Positions 1-9,619 of a stretch of 64,000 nt of DNA are shown one piece after another (position 1 is the stretch's first letter; each line of letters starts with the position of its first letter). The position numbers and the translations under genes are program-made. The stretch comes from Cystobacter fuscus DSM 2262 (lineage in GTDB: Bacteria > Myxococcota > Myxococcia > Myxococcales > Myxococcaceae): positions 744,001 to 808,000 of the forward strand of contig NZ_ANAH02000066.1 in NCBI RefSeq assembly GCF_000335475.2. The letters are read 5' to 3'. The notes below the pieces were generated by a model. The model did not search any database. It was not told the DNA's origin and saw only the letters and a list, made by a program, of their open reading frames with translations.

Positions 1-2
1 GC

Positions 3-1175
3 CTCACCGCCCAGGACGTGTTCAACAACGTGGTGCGCACCTGCGTGGAGGCCATGGCCGCCACCCAGGGCCACACCCAGAGCCTGCACACCAACTCGCT
101 CGACGAGGCGATTGCCCTCCCCACCGACTTCAGCGCCCGCATCGCGCGCAACACCCAGCTCTACCTCCAGCTCGAGAGCGGCACCACGCGCGTCATCGAT
201 CCGTGGGGCGGCAGCTACTACGTGGAGCGCCTCACCCATGAGCTCGCCCAGAAGGCGTGGGCGCACATCCAGGAGGTGGAGGCGCTCGGCGGCATGACCA
301 AGGCCATCGAAGCGGGGCTGCCCAAGCTGCGCATCGAGGAGGCGGCGGCGCGCACCCAGGCGCGCATCGACTCGGGCCGGCAGGCCATCATCGGCGTGAA
401 CAAGTACCCGCCCGAGCACGAGGACAAGCTCGAGATCCTCAAGGTGGACAACTCGGCGGTGCGCGAGGCGCAGATCGCCCGGCTGCGCGAGCTGCGCGCG
501 GAACGCAACGCGGACGAGGTGCGCCGGCGGCTCGACGCGCTCACCGTGGCCGCGGACCGGCGCGAGGGCAACCTGCTCGCGCTCGCCATCGACGCGGCGC
601 GGGCCAAGGCCACGGTGGGGGAAATCAGTGACGCGCTCGAGAAGGTCTTCGGACGCTACGAGGCCACGGCGCGCGGTGTGACGGGGGTGTACGCGAGCGA
701 GGCGGGCAAGGACGCCCAGGGCATCGCCGAGGCACGTGCCCGGGCCGACGCCTTCCTCGCGCACTTCGGCCGGCGTCCGCGCATCCTCATCGCGAAGATG
801 GGACAGGACGGACATGACCGCGGCCAGAAGGTCATCGCCACGGCGTTCGCGGACCTGGGCTTCGACGTGGACATCGGGCCCCTGTTCCAGACGCCCGAGG
901 AGTCGGCGCGCCAGGCCGTGGAGAACGACGTGCACATCGTGGGCGCCAGCTCGCTCGCCGCGGGCCACCTCACGCTCGTGCCCCAGCTCCGCCAGGCGCT
1001 CGCGGCGCTGGGCCGCGAGGACATCATGATCGTCGTGGGTGGCGTCATCCCCGTGCAGGACTACGACGCGCTGCGCGCCGCGGGGGCCTCGGCCATCTTC
1101 GGCCCCGGTACCGTCATCGCCAAGGCGGCCATCGAGCTGCTCGACAAGCTGAGCGCCTCGCTGGGGGAGGCGTGA
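3..1175 (+). CDS. mutB: Methylmalonyl-CoA mutase, large/catalytic subunit (C-terminal part, cut by window edge)
   Basis: This is the last 390 residues of an adenosylcobalamin-dependent mutase interconverting (R)-methylmalonyl-CoA and succinyl-CoA in propionyl-CoA catabolism. The frame is open from base 3, so the true start lies upstream of the window. The first part is the end of the TIM-barrel catalytic domain, with the family-typical stretch [14 protein letters not shown] linker follows, then the C-terminal B12-binding Rossmann domain with the base-off motif GQDGHDRG, whose His is the lower axial cobalt ligand in this family. The stop codon overlaps the meaB start as GTGA, implying translational coupling with the mutase chaperone. 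Family assignment is secure; whether the protein is a homodimer or has a small-subunit partner upstream cannot be seen. Confidence 0.96.
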   Translation, partial: LTAQDVFNNVVRTCVEAMAATQGHTQSLHTNSLDEAIALPTDFSARIARNTQLYLQLESGTTRVIDPWGGSYYVERLTHELAQKAWAHIQEVEALGGMTKAIEAGLPKLRIEEAAARTQARIDSGRQAIIGVNKYPPEHEDKLEILKVDNSAVREAQIARLRELRAERNADEVRRRLDALTVAADRREGNLLALAIDAARAKATVGEISDALEKVFGRYEATARGVTGVYASEAGKDAQGIAEARARADAFLAHFGRRPRILIAKMGQDGHDRGQKVIATAFADLGFDVDIGPLFQTPEESARQAVENDVHIVGASSLAAGHLTLVPQLRQALAALGREDIMIVVGGVIPVQDYDALRAAGASAIFGPGTVIAKAAIELLDKLSASLGEA

Positions 1176-2155
1176 AGCCCCTCACGGCGGACACCTACGT
1201 GGAGGGCGTGCGCTCGGGTGATCGCGCCGTGCTCGCCCGGGCCATCACCCTGGTGGAGAGCGAGCACCCGCGTCACGCGGCGCTCGCGCAGGAGGTGCTC
1301 GCGCGGCTGCTGCCCCATACGGGAGGCAGCCAGCGCGTGGGCATCAGCGGCGTGCCGGGCGTGGGCAAGAGCACGTTCATCGATGCCCTGGGCATGCACC
1401 TGGTGGGGGAGGGAAGGCGCGTCGCGGTGCTCGCCATCGACCCGTCCAGCACCGTCACCGGCGGAAGCATCCTGGGCGACAAGACGCGCATGGCCCGGCT
1501 GTCACGCGAGCCCTCGGCCTACATCCGCCCGAGTCCCTCGAGTGGCACCCTGGGCGGCGTGGCGCGCAAGACGCGCGAGACGTTGCTCCTGTGCGAGGCC
1601 GCCGGCTTCGACGTGGTACTGGTGGAGACGGTGGGGGTGGGGCAGTCGGAGACGGTCGTCACGGACCTGGTGGACTTCTACCTGGTGCTCATGCTCGCCG
1701 GCGCGGGCGACGAGCTGCAGGGCATCAAACGCGGCATCCTGGAAGTGGCGGACATGGTCGCCATCAACAAGGCGGATGGGGACAACGCGCCCCGGGCCAC
1801 GCGGGCCCAGGCCCAGTACCGCGCCGCCCTGCACCTCATGCGCGCGGGCGCCGAGCCCGAGGTCCTCACGTGCAGCGCCCTGGAGGGCACGGGCATCACC
1901 GCGCTGTGGTCCTCCATCGAGAAGCAGCTCGGCACACGCTCGGCGTCCGGGGAGCTCGCGCGCCGTCGGCGGGCCCAGCAGGTGGACTGGATGTGGGCGA
2001 TGATCCAGGACGGACTGCGAGCGGCCCTGCGGGCGCACCCCGAGGTGGCCGCCCTCATCCCCACCCTGGAGACCGAGGTGCGCGAGGGACTTGTCACCCC
2101 GACATCCGCCGCACTGCGCGTGTTGAATTGTTTCCTGCCGAAACCGCCCGCATGA
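1172..2155 (+). CDS. meaB: MeaB/ArgK-type GTPase, methylmalonyl-CoA mutase chaperone
   Basis: A 327-residue G3E P-loop GTPase of the MeaB/ArgK family, which gates cobalamin loading and protects methylmalonyl-CoA mutase from inactivation. The Walker A motif GVPGVGKS is at residues 60-67, followed by the family blocks LAIDPSS and ILGDKTRM, the switch region [10 protein letters not shown] and the guanine-specificity NKAD. Length is normal for the family. The GTG start overlaps the mutase stop by 4 bases, so the two are co-translated and almost certainly act together. icmF follows after about 70 bases; IcmF has its own fused MeaB-like G-domain, so this protein most likely serves the upstream mutase. 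Confidence 0.96.
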   Translation: MKPLTADTYVEGVRSGDRAVLARAITLVESEHPRHAALAQEVLARLLPHTGGSQRVGISGVPGVGKSTFIDALGMHLVGEGRRVAVLAIDPSSTVTGGSILGDKTRMARLSREPSAYIRPSPSSGTLGGVARKTRETLLLCEAAGFDVVLVETVGVGQSETVVTDLVDFYLVLMLAGAGDELQGIKRGILEVADMVAINKADGDNAPRATRAQAQYRAALHLMRAGAEPEVLTCSALEGTGITALWSSIEKQLGTRSASGELARRRRAQQVDWMWAMIQDGLRAALRAHPEVAALIPTLETEVREGLVTPTSAALRVLNCFLPKPPA

Positions 2156-2228
2156 CGGGCCGCGTCGGAGCCGAGCCACCCGGTTCAATCGCTTGCTCCG
2201 GCCCTGGGCGCGCTCTAAGTGTACGAGC

Positions 2229-5200
2229 GTGAGAAACGTTCAACTGACTCCCGTTCCCAGCCCCTACAAGCCACGTTTCCACGTGCGGATCGTGACGGCG
2301 GCTTCGCTCTTCGACGGACACGACGCGGCCATCAACGTGATGCGCCGCCTCATGCAGTCCTCGGGCGCGGAAATCATCCACCTGGGGCACAACCGCTCGG
2401 TGGCGGAGATCGTCGACTGCGCCATCCAGGAGGATGCCCAGGGCATCGCCATCACCTCCTACCAGGGCGGGCACGTCGAGTTCTTCAAGTACATGATCGA
2501 TCTGCTGCGCGAGCGCGGCGCGAACATCAAGGTGTTCGGCGGCGGGGGCGGCACCATCCTCCCGGCGGAGATCGAGGAACTCCACCGCTACGGCGTGACG
2601 CGCATCTACTCGCCGGACGACGGCCGCGCCATGGGCCTGCAGGGGATGATCGACGATCTCATCTCCCAGTGTGACTTCGAGAAGCGCTCCGCGGACTTCA
2701 AGCCCCTGCTCGAGTCGCCGCCCTCGCGCGATCCCGCGAAGCTCGCCTCGCTCATCACCATCGCGGAGAACTTCCCCACCGTGGGCGAGCAGCTTCGGGC
2801 AGCGCTCGCCCAGCTCGTCGAGAAGGGCCCCACGGTCCCCGTGCTCGGCATCACCGGCACCGGTGGAGCGGGCAAGTCGAGCCTCGTCGACGAGCTCGTC
2901 CGGCGCTTCCTCGCGGACTTCCCGGACAAGACGCTCGCGGTGCTCTCCGTGGATCCGTCCAAGCGCAAGTCCGGCGGCGCGCTGCTCGGCGATCGCATCC
3001 GCATGAACGCCATCGACCATCCGCGCGTGTACATGCGCTCGATGGCCACGCGCCAGAGCAACCTCGCCCTGTCCAAGCACGTCGGCGACTCGATTGAGAT
3101 CTGCAAGGCCGCCGGGTTCGATCTCATCGTGGTGGAGACCTCGGGCATCGGCCAGTCCGACACGGAGATCACCGAGCACTCGGACGTGTCGCTCTACGTG
3201 ATGACGGCCGAGTACGGCGCCGCGACGCAGCTCGAGAAGATCGACATGCTCGACTTCGCCGACGTCATCGCCATCAACAAGTTCGACAAGCGCGGCTCGC
3301 TCGACGCGCTGCGCGACGTGCGCAAGCAGTGGAAGCGCAACCACAACGCCTTCTCCACGCCCGACGAGGCCTTGCCCGTCTACGGCACCATCGCCTCGCA
3401 GTTCAACGACCCGGGCATGAACCAGCTCTACCGGGCCCTCATCGAGACCATCTCCAAGCGCACCGGGGCGCCGCTCCAGTCGGGCTTCCAGCTCACCCCG
3501 GGCATGAGCGAGAAGAAGTGGATCATCCCCCCCGAGCGCACCCGCTACCTCGCGGAGATCGTCGACACGTGCGAGTCATATGACCGGTTCGTCCGCTCCC
3601 AGGCGGCGATCGCCCGGCGGATGTACCAGCTGCACGGCACCATCGAGGCGCTGCGCACCAACGTGGGCAAGAAGCGTCTGGAGATCGTCGAGCCCAAGGA
3701 CACCTCGGACGTGGTTCAGGTCACCGAGCGCGTGGAAGGGGAGCCGGCCTACCTGGGCGAGCTGGTGGAGCTCTACCGCGACCTGGAGTCGCGCCTGCAC
3801 GCGGACTGCCGGCGGCTGCTCGGCGAGTGGCCCGCGACGAAGCGCCGCTACGCGGCGTCCAAGTACCAGTTCCAGGTGCGCGACAAGGTCATCGAGCTGG
3901 ATCTCTACACCGAGTCGCTCTCGCACCTGCGCATCCCGAAGATCGCACTGCCGCGCTACGAGGACTGGGGTGACATCCTCACGTGGCTCCTGCGCGAGAA
4001 CGCCCCGGGTGCCTTCCCGTTCACCGCGGGCGTCTTCCCCCTCAAGCGCGAGAACGAGGATCCCGCGCGCATGTTCGCCGGCGAGGGTGGCCCCGAGCGC
4101 ACCAACAAGCGTTTCCACTACGTCTCGCGCGGGCTGCCCGCCAAGCGCCTGTCCACGGCGTTCGACTCCGTCACGCTCTACGGCGAGGACCCGGATCACC
4201 GGCCGGACATCTACGGCAAGGTGGGTAACTCGGGCGTGTCGATCGCCAACGTGGACGACGCCAAGAAGCTCTACTCGGGCTTCGATCTGGCGGACCCGTC
4301 CACGTCGGTGTCCATGACCATCAACGGCCCCGCGCCCATGCTGCTCGGGTTCTTCCTCAACGCCGCGGTGGACCAGCAGTGCGAGAAGTGGATCCGCGCC
4401 CAGGGCCTGGTGGGGGAGATCGACAAGAAGATCGACGCCCTCTACCAGGAGCGCGGTCTGCCCCGGCCCCGCTACCAGGGCGAGCTGCCCCAGGGCAATG
4501 ACGGGCTCGGCCTGCTCCTGCTCGGCGTGTCCGGTGACGAGGTGCTGCCGCGCGACGTGTACGAGCGCATCCGCGCCTCCACGCTCCAGTCCGTGCGCGG
4601 CACCGTGCAGGCCGACATCCTCAAGGAGGACCAGGCCCAGAACACCTGCATCTTCTCGACGGAGTTCGCCCTGCGGCTCATGGGCGACATCCAGCAGTAC
4701 TTCATCGACAAGAAGGTGCGGAACTTCTACTCGGTGTCCATCTCCGGCTACCACATCGCCGAGGCCGGGGCGAACCCCATCTCCCAGCTCGCCTTCACGC
4801 TGGCCAACGGCTTCACCTTCGTCGAGTACTACCTGTCGCGCGGGATGCACATCGACGACTTCGCGCCCAACCTGTCGTTCTTCTTCTCCAACGGCATGGA
4901 TCCCGAGTACTCGGTGCTCGGGCGCGTGGCCCGCCGCATCTGGGCCAAGGCGATGCGCGACAAGTACGGCGGCAATGACCGCTCGCAGAAGCTCAAGTAC
5001 CACATCCAGACGTCCGGCCGGAGCCTCCACGCCCAGGAGATCGCCTTCAACGACATCCGCACCACGTTGCAGGCCCTGCTCGCGCTCAACGACAACTGCA
5101 ATTCCTTGCACACCAATGCCTATGACGAGGCCATCACCACGCCCACCGAGGAGAGCGTGCGGCGCGCGCTCGCCATCCAGCTCGTCATCAACAAGGAATT

Positions 5201-5696
5201 CGGTCTGTCCAAGAACGAGAACCCCAACCAGGGCTCCTTCATCATCGAGGAGCTGACGGACCTGGTGGAGGCCGCCGTGCTCACCGAGTTCCGCTCCATC
5301 TCCGAGCGGGGTGGGGTGCTCGGGGCGATGGAGCGCATGTACCAGCGCTCGAAGATCCAGGAGGAGTCGCTCTACTACGAGACCCTCAAGCACGACGGCA
5401 CGCTGCCCATCATCGGCGTGAACACCTTCCTGGATCCCAAGGGCTCGCCCACCGTGACGCCGCCCGAGGTCATCCGCGCCAACCGCGAGGAGAAGGACTA
5501 CGCCATCGCCTCGCGCGATGCCTTCCGCAAGCGCAACGAGCAGTCCGCTCCCCAGGCGCTCGAGGCCGTGCGGCGCGCCGCGCTCGACAATGGCAACATC
5601 TTCACCGCGCTGATGGACGCTTGTAAGGTCTGCACGCTCGGGCAGATCTCCCGCACGCTGTACGAGGTGGGCGGGCAGTACCGGCGCAACATGTAG
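2229..5696 (+). CDS. icmF: Fused isobutyryl-CoA mutase IcmF
   Basis: IcmF fuses a B12-binding domain, a MeaB-like GTPase domain and the mutase catalytic domain, and interconverts isobutyryl-CoA and n-butyryl-CoA. All three parts are visible in 1155 residues. An N-terminal B12 domain carries DGHD (His31), a P-loop GTGGAGKS lies near residues 210-217 with [10 protein letters not shown] and NKFDKRG downstream, and the C-terminal barrel includes the [15 protein letters not shown] block. Phe603 (in AGVFPL) and Gln804 (in QAQNTCIF) sit where methylmalonyl-CoA mutases have Tyr and Arg, so the substrate is a non-carboxylated branched acyl-CoA. The frame is open further upstream to a TTG at 2193, but GTG at 2229 fits the family N-terminus better. 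It probably serves valine/isobutyrate and branched fatty acid metabolism. Confidence 0.96.
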   Translation: MRNVQLTPVPSPYKPRFHVRIVTAASLFDGHDAAINVMRRLMQSSGAEIIHLGHNRSVAEIVDCAIQEDAQGIAITSYQGGHVEFFKYMIDLLRERGANIKVFGGGGGTILPAEIEELHRYGVTRIYSPDDGRAMGLQGMIDDLISQCDFEKRSADFKPLLESPPSRDPAKLASLITIAENFPTVGEQLRAALAQLVEKGPTVPVLGITGTGGAGKSSLVDELVRRFLADFPDKTLAVLSVDPSKRKSGGALLGDRIRMNAIDHPRVYMRSMATRQSNLALSKHVGDSIEICKAAGFDLIVVETSGIGQSDTEITEHSDVSLYVMTAEYGAATQLEKIDMLDFADVIAINKFDKRGSLDALRDVRKQWKRNHNAFSTPDEALPVYGTIASQFNDPGMNQLYRALIETISKRTGAPLQSGFQLTPGMSEKKWIIPPERTRYLAEIVDTCESYDRFVRSQAAIARRMYQLHGTIEALRTNVGKKRLEIVEPKDTSDVVQVTERVEGEPAYLGELVELYRDLESRLHADCRRLLGEWPATKRRYAASKYQFQVRDKVIELDLYTESLSHLRIPKIALPRYEDWGDILTWLLRENAPGAFPFTAGVFPLKRENEDPARMFAGEGGPERTNKRFHYVSRGLPAKRLSTAFDSVTLYGEDPDHRPDIYGKVGNSGVSIANVDDAKKLYSGFDLADPSTSVSMTINGPAPMLLGFFLNAAVDQQCEKWIRAQGLVGEIDKKIDALYQERGLPRPRYQGELPQGNDGLGLLLLGVSGDEVLPRDVYERIRASTLQSVRGTVQADILKEDQAQNTCIFSTEFALRLMGDIQQYFIDKKVRNFYSVSISGYHIAEAGANPISQLAFTLANGFTFVEYYLSRGMHIDDFAPNLSFFFSNGMDPEYSVLGRVARRIWAKAMRDKYGGNDRSQKLKYHIQTSGRSLHAQEIAFNDIRTTLQALLALNDNCNSLHTNAYDEAITTPTEESVRRALAIQLVINKEFGLSKNENPNQGSFIIEELTDLVEAAVLTEFRSISERGGVLGAMERMYQRSKIQEESLYYETLKHDGTLPIIGVNTFLDPKGSPTVTPPEVIRANREEKDYAIASRDAFRKRNEQSAPQALEAVRRAALDNGNIFTALMDACKVCTLGQISRTLYEVGGQYRRNM

Positions 5697-5824
5697 TGCC
5701 CGTGAGGCGGGCGGAGCGCGGAGTCACCCCCCCGCGCCCGCCCTCGCCGCGGCGCGGCGGACTCGCCCGCTGGGAGAAAAGCTCTCGGCGGAAGAGAAAA
5801 AAGCACGTCCCCAGGCAACCCGGG

Positions 5825-5858
5825 CCCATCCGCTCACGAGAATCTCTTGGCGGATGGG
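5825..5858. repeat. Inverted repeat (hairpin) between icmF and the LysM gene
   Basis: Perfect 9-base arms CCCATCCGC (5825-5833) and GCGGATGGG (5850-5858) enclose a 16-base loop. It lies about 130 bases after the icmF stop and 54 bases before the LysM gene start. No T-run follows on the plus strand, so it is a weak terminator candidate; it could be a regulatory site or leader hairpin. Confidence 0.4.
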
Positions 5859-5911
5859 AAATGGGGAGCCCTCCGGTCCTCGCGGCGAACCCTCCCCACG
5901 AGGGGTTGGAC

Positions 5912-7462
5912 ATGAGCAGCTACCGGATTCGCTCGGGTGACACGTTGAGCGGCATCGCCCGGCGCTACGGCACCACCGTGGACGCCCTGGCCAACGCCAA
6001 CAACATCCGGGATTCGAACAAGATCACCGCGGGGAGCCGGTTGGACATTCCCAGCCAGCGGGCGCCCGCCACGAGCCCCCGGGTTCCGCCGCCGCCCTCG
6101 CGTCCGTCGACTCCTCCGGTCCCGGCCCCGGCTCCTCATCGGGCCGACTCCTTCACGCCCGGGCAGCAGCAGACGCCGAGCGCCGCCAGCGGCGAGCGCA
6201 CCTGGAGGGATCCGGCCCACCCGGACAAGACCTATGCGAGCCGCGATGGCGTGCCGCGCTTCAGCCAGGGAGACACGGACTGGGCGGGCACCCGGTTGGG
6301 CGGGACGGGTGAGGTGGGCGCGCGCAGCCGCGACAGCATCCAGCAACAGGGCTGCGCCATCACCGCCAGCGCCATGGCGGTCAGCGCCCTGAGCGGCCAG
6401 ACCATCACCCCGACGCAGATGGATGCCCACCTGGACCGCGCCCACGGCTACAGCGGCAACAGCGTGGACTTCACCCGCGTGGGCGGAGCCGCCAACACCC
6501 AGCCGCCCATCACCTCCACCCGCGTCCGGGGTGGCCTCACGCCCGAGGGCATCGACCAGCAGCTCGACGCCGGGCGGCCCGTGCTGGTGGGAGTGAACTA
6601 CCGCACCTCGAACACGAACACCCCGGACCACTGGCTGACCGTCACCGGGCGCAACTCGGACGGCAGCTACCGGGCCATCGATCCGAACGGGGGCGGGGAG
6701 CTCACCCTGCACCGCGAGGGCAATCAACTGAGGGCCTCGCGGGCCGAGGGGGCCCGCCACGACTACCGCTTCAGCGGTCAGGGCGTGACGTTCTCCGGCG
6801 GCAACCCGGTGCGCCCCACGGGCCAGGACGCGGTCGCGCAGACCAGCCCCGAGGATCTCACGCCCACCGAGCTGGCGCCCGCGGAGGCCGCCGCCGCCAC
6901 CGGGAGCAATGCCGTCCTGGGCCAGCTCCAGACGCGCGGGGCCTCGGCTCGCACGGCCTCACAGGATCGCGTGCCCGAGGGCGTCGAGGGCTCCCAGCAG
7001 ATGGCGGAGAACGACCGCGCGCGCCTGGAGCGCTTCCAGGACACCTTCCAGCAGGTGGGCAACGAGTACGGCCTGCCTCCCGCGCTGCTGGCCGCGATCG
7101 CCAGCCGCGAGTCCCGTGGCGGCAATGGCCTGAACCCGGATGGCACCGCGAAGTACGATCCCAACGGCTACGGGCTGATGCAGATCGACGCCAAGCACAA
7201 TCCGGGTCTCATCCGGGGTGGGCCCTACAGCCGGGAGCACGTCGCCGCCGCCGCCGGGCTGCTGCGCGACAACCTGCGGGCGATGCAGAGCGCGCATCCG
7301 GAGTGGAGCCCCGCCGAGCAGCTGCGCGGCGCGGTGGCCGCGTACAACATGGGCCCCCGCAACGTGCAGACCGTGGCGAACATGGATGTCGGCTCCACCG
7401 GGGGCGATTACTCGTCCGACGTGTGGGCCCGCGCCCAGTACCTGGCCTCGCGGGGATTCTAG
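5912..7462 (+). CDS. LysM / papain-like (C39-type) / lytic transglycosylase-like peptidoglycan hydrolase
   Basis: A 516-residue three-part protein. Residues about 3-48 form a LysM peptidoglycan-binding domain (YRIRSGDTLSGIARRYGTT). After a Pro/Ser-rich linker comes a C39-like papain-fold domain with Cys148 (QQGCAITASAM), His240 (DHWLTVTG) and a following Asp in AIDPNGGG. The C-terminal 140 residues resemble goose-lysozyme/Slt transglycosylases, with the expected catalytic Glu400 in ASRESRGG, then GYGLMQID and AAYNMGP. It would cut both peptide and glycan parts of the cell wall. There is no signal peptide, so export by a non-Sec route or by lysis is implied. The ATG at 5912 has a GAGGGG Shine-Dalgarno 8 bases upstream, although the frame is open back to 5696. 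It shares architecture with the gene at 59666. Confidence 0.85.
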   Translation: MSSYRIRSGDTLSGIARRYGTTVDALANANNIRDSNKITAGSRLDIPSQRAPATSPRVPPPPSRPSTPPVPAPAPHRADSFTPGQQQTPSAASGERTWRDPAHPDKTYASRDGVPRFSQGDTDWAGTRLGGTGEVGARSRDSIQQQGCAITASAMAVSALSGQTITPTQMDAHLDRAHGYSGNSVDFTRVGGAANTQPPITSTRVRGGLTPEGIDQQLDAGRPVLVGVNYRTSNTNTPDHWLTVTGRNSDGSYRAIDPNGGGELTLHREGNQLRASRAEGARHDYRFSGQGVTFSGGNPVRPTGQDAVAQTSPEDLTPTELAPAEAAAATGSNAVLGQLQTRGASARTASQDRVPEGVEGSQQMAENDRARLERFQDTFQQVGNEYGLPPALLAAIASRESRGGNGLNPDGTAKYDPNGYGLMQIDAKHNPGLIRGGPYSREHVAAAAGLLRDNLRAMQSAHPEWSPAEQLRGAVAAYNMGPRNVQTVANMDVGSTGGDYSSDVWARAQYLASRGF

Positions 7463-7490
7463 GCGCCCGGACATAATCGCCAGCGCCTAC

Positions 7491-7796
7491 TCAGCGTGGA
7501 CAGAAACCATGTCCGGGGGCTTTGCCGCCATCGTCTGCGTAGAGCGTGGGGATGTTGCCGTAGTGATCCACCACGACCACCACCCGGCGCGCCTCGTTCC
7601 AGAGACCCGGAGCCACGGTCCTGGCTCGACGCACCCCCGCGAGCGAGTAGTGGTATCCGCGTTCCCCCAGGATCCACCTTCCGAACCTGAGGACGATCTC
7701 CGCGGCCTCGAGTCGAATGCCCCGTTGGGTTGCTCGGTCGCGAGCATGCTGGGTCAGGTGGAAGCCTCCCAAGTAGAGAGCCGTTTCCGCTTGCAC
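7491..7796 (-). CDS. DUF4258-like small protein (possible toxin-family)
   Basis: A 101-residue protein starting near VQAETALYLGGFHLT, with the core HARDRATQRGI followed by a Val-rich strand ending in VVVVVDHYGNI. This resembles the DUF4258 family, small RelE/BrnT-like proteins often found in toxin-like or regulatory contexts; the function is unproven. The GTG at 7796 is preferred over the GTG at 7802 because it lies 7 bases from the GGAGG, whereas the outer one nearly touches it. It lies 57 bases after the anti-sigma-like gene on the same strand, but a strong hairpin containing its Shine-Dalgarno sequence separates the two, so its expression may be controlled independently of the CHAT operon. 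Confidence 0.6.
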   Translation of the reverse strand: MQAETALYLGGFHLTQHARDRATQRGIRLEAAEIVLRFGRWILGERGYHYSLAGVRRARTVAPGLWNEARRVVVVVDHYGNIPTLYADDGGKAPGHGFCPR

Positions 7797-7801
7797 ACAC
7801 A

Positions 7802-7848
7802 CCTCCCTGAGACTGCGGCCGGTACTGGCCGACCCGTCTCAAGGGAGG
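7802..7848 (-). promoter_or_regulatory. Large hairpin sequestering the Shine-Dalgarno of the DUF4258-like gene
   Basis: The outer arms are CCTCCCTGAGAC (7802-7813) and GTCTCAAGGGAGG (7836-7848), pairing with a single bulged base. An inner stem pairs CGGCC (7816-7820) with GGCCG (7827-7831). On the minus-strand transcript the 3' arm contains the AGGGAGG ribosome-binding site of the gene starting at 7796. It could therefore act as a translational switch, an attenuator after the CHAT operon, or both. Confidence 0.55.
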
Positions 7849-7853
7849 CGCTC

Positions 7854-8546
7854 TCAGGATTGTTTCCCGCCGGGCTGAGATGGCTTCAGCGTGCGTCTCA
7901 AGGCGGAACGACCTGGCTGCTGGGGGATTGACTCCACCAGCGCCGCAAGCCACTCCGCCCCATCCCCCGTTCCGGGAGAGGGAAGCGGCGCGCTGTCATC
8001 CGAGATGATGAAGAGTTCCAGGGGACCCTCGTCCTCCGACATGAACTCAATGCTCTTCAGGGACAGCGGCGTTCCCGCCGACAGCAATCGGTCTCCCACA
8101 TGGAGCGGGTGCAGTGCTCCGCTGGGTTCGAGCGCATAGACCGCCACGTAGCAGGCCGTCGCCGGGCGCACCTCGTAGTCGAGGGGCTCGCCTGGAGCCA
8201 CCTCCAGGGTCTGCTCGCGAGGCGAGTCCCGGGTCGGGCTTCCCAGGGAAGCCAGCGCCATCGGGCGGCTGGAGGTCCCGATACCAATCCCCGTGGACCG
8301 GGTCGCGAGTTTGCGCCGGACCTTCGCCCAGGACCACTCGAGCCGGGCCAGGGCGGGATGGGACGTCCAGTATTCCAGCAGGGCCTCTCGCCGCTGGCGC
8401 TGCTGGAGCAGCTTCTCATAGGCCTCCAGCTCCGCTTCGTCCGCATGGACGATGAGCCAGTGACGCACGCCCTCGGTCTCTCCTGGCGTGAGCTCGCCCT
8501 GGACATAGGCCCTCAGCATCTCCGCATCAGGTTGGATGAGCTTCAT
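7854..8546 (-). CDS. Anti-sigma-like protein with DUF4384-like C-terminal domain
   Basis: 230 residues. The N-terminus (LRAYVQGELTPGETEGVRHWL) has the helical pattern of zinc-binding anti-sigma domains, but the usual Cys pair is absent. After a Trp/Arg-rich middle section, residues about 120-200 form a beta-rich region (ATACYVAVYALEPSGALHPL) resembling DUF4384, a domain often linked to sigma/anti-sigma modules and CHAT proteases. No signal peptide or membrane segment is seen, so it is probably cytoplasmic. The start overlaps the stop of the preceding sigma-like gene as ATGA. The proposed role, anti-sigma factor or sensor for the upstream protein and possible CHAT substrate, is inference. Confidence 0.6.
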   Translation of the reverse strand: MKLIQPDAEMLRAYVQGELTPGETEGVRHWLIVHADEAELEAYEKLLQQRQRREALLEYWTSHPALARLEWSWAKVRRKLATRSTGIGIGTSSRPMALASLGSPTRDSPREQTLEVAPGEPLDYEVRPATACYVAVYALEPSGALHPLHVGDRLLSAGTPLSLKSIEFMSEDEGPLELFIISDDSAPLPSPGTGDGAEWLAALVESIPQQPGRSALRRTLKPSQPGGKQS

Positions 8547-9619
8547 GCCGAGTCCTCCGAAGTCTCAGCCCAACGGGTGAGTTCCGCCCAGTCACATTCG
8601 ACCGCCATGCGCTCCCGGCTCGGGAGTAGCCGCGCCACCTCCTTGACGAGGGCCGCTCCAAAGACCTGGCCCCAAAAGGGCTCGGTGGGGTCCTCGCTCT
8701 GTATGTGGCCACTCCTCCGTGCGGTCAGTCGCAGTGTCTCACGGAATCCTTTCACCTCCTCCGCGCCCACCTTCGCGGCGGGTCTCGCGGGAGAGGCGTC
8801 AGGCTTCTCGACTGGACCGAGAAAGACCTGATGAGCGCGGCGAAGGGTGGGATGCGAGGCAGCGAGAACCTCCAGGTTGAAGCGGAAACAGGCCGCCGCG
8901 CCCCGACGTCCTCTGGCGATGCGCTCCTTCGTCTCGGACCCCTGGACGGAAGCGCCGCGCGTGAGGGCCTTCTTGTTCTGCTCCAGGAAACGCGCATCCA
9001 CGCGTTGTCCCCGCAGCGCCTGGGCGAGAGCCCGACGTTCCACGCACGTTGCCCAGAGCCAGTCCACCTCCAGGCTAGGCAAGCGGGTGCTGCGCGAGAT
9101 GCGGACCAGGATATCCGCCCACTCCTGGATCAGCGCCCTCAACGTGGCCACCATGTCCTGCAAGTCCATCCGATCGATCAGCGCGAGTTCGCTGGAGTGC
9201 TCGCTCCACTCGGCCTCGCACTGCTGCTCCCCGCCATCGTCTCCATCCCCCGCCGCCCTTCTTCGCACGAGCCGCTGCGAGGTTCCCTGCCGTCCCCTCA
9301 GCCACCGGTACCATGGCTCCAGGGACGTCCACGGCGGGGCCCACTTGAACTCTGGGCGCGTCCGAAGCCGCTCGATGAGGCGCTCGGCGATCCACTCGCC
9401 GGCCTCCTGCTCGTCGCGCCCATCCGCGAGCACATGCGAGACATCGAGCCACCCGGGCCTGTTGTACAGCTCGAGCTCGAACGCCTTCGTCCAGTACATG
9501 CCCAGCTGCGCTTCATGGCGAGCGAGGAAGTCCTGGCGTCCCTTCAGGGAGAGGTCCTCCAGAGGAGGGAGTCCCTTGGCGTCTCTTTGGATCCACTCCT
9601 TCGCGGGGTCGGTGCTCAT
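8543..9619 (-). CDS. Sigma-70/ECF-like protein (divergent, weak match)
   Basis: 358 residues starting MSTDPAKEW, overlapping the CHAT gene stop as ATGA. The frame is open further upstream, but that would run into the CHAT gene. An N-terminal block (DFLARHEAQLGMYW ... WYRWLRGRQGTSQRLVRRR) resembles sigma region 2. A later Arg-rich helix (ETKERIARGRRGAAACFRF) resembles the end of sigma region 4. Between them is an acidic linker (GDGDDGGEQQ). The similarity is a pattern judgement, not a clear family match, so it may be a degenerate sigma factor or another DNA-binding regulator. Its position between a CHAT protease and an anti-sigma-like protein supports a signalling role. Confidence 0.5.
   Translation of the reverse strand: MSTDPAKEWIQRDAKGLPPLEDLSLKGRQDFLARHEAQLGMYWTKAFELELYNRPGWLDVSHVLADGRDEQEAGEWIAERLIERLRTRPEFKWAPPWTSLEPWYRWLRGRQGTSQRLVRRRAAGDGDDGGEQQCEAEWSEHSSELALIDRMDLQDMVATLRALIQEWADILVRISRSTRLPSLEVDWLWATCVERRALAQALRGQRVDARFLEQNKKALTRGASVQGSETKERIARGRRGAAACFRFNLEVLAASHPTLRRAHQVFLGPVEKPDASPARPAAKVGAEEVKGFRETLRLTARRSGHIQSEDPTEPFWGQVFGAALVKEVARLLPSRERMAVECDWAELTRWAETSEDSA

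Noticed and set aside
3576..5393. A 605-codon minus-strand open frame inside icmF
   Set aside because: It is antisense to a clear IcmF coding region; composition is typical of antisense frames in GC-rich genes.
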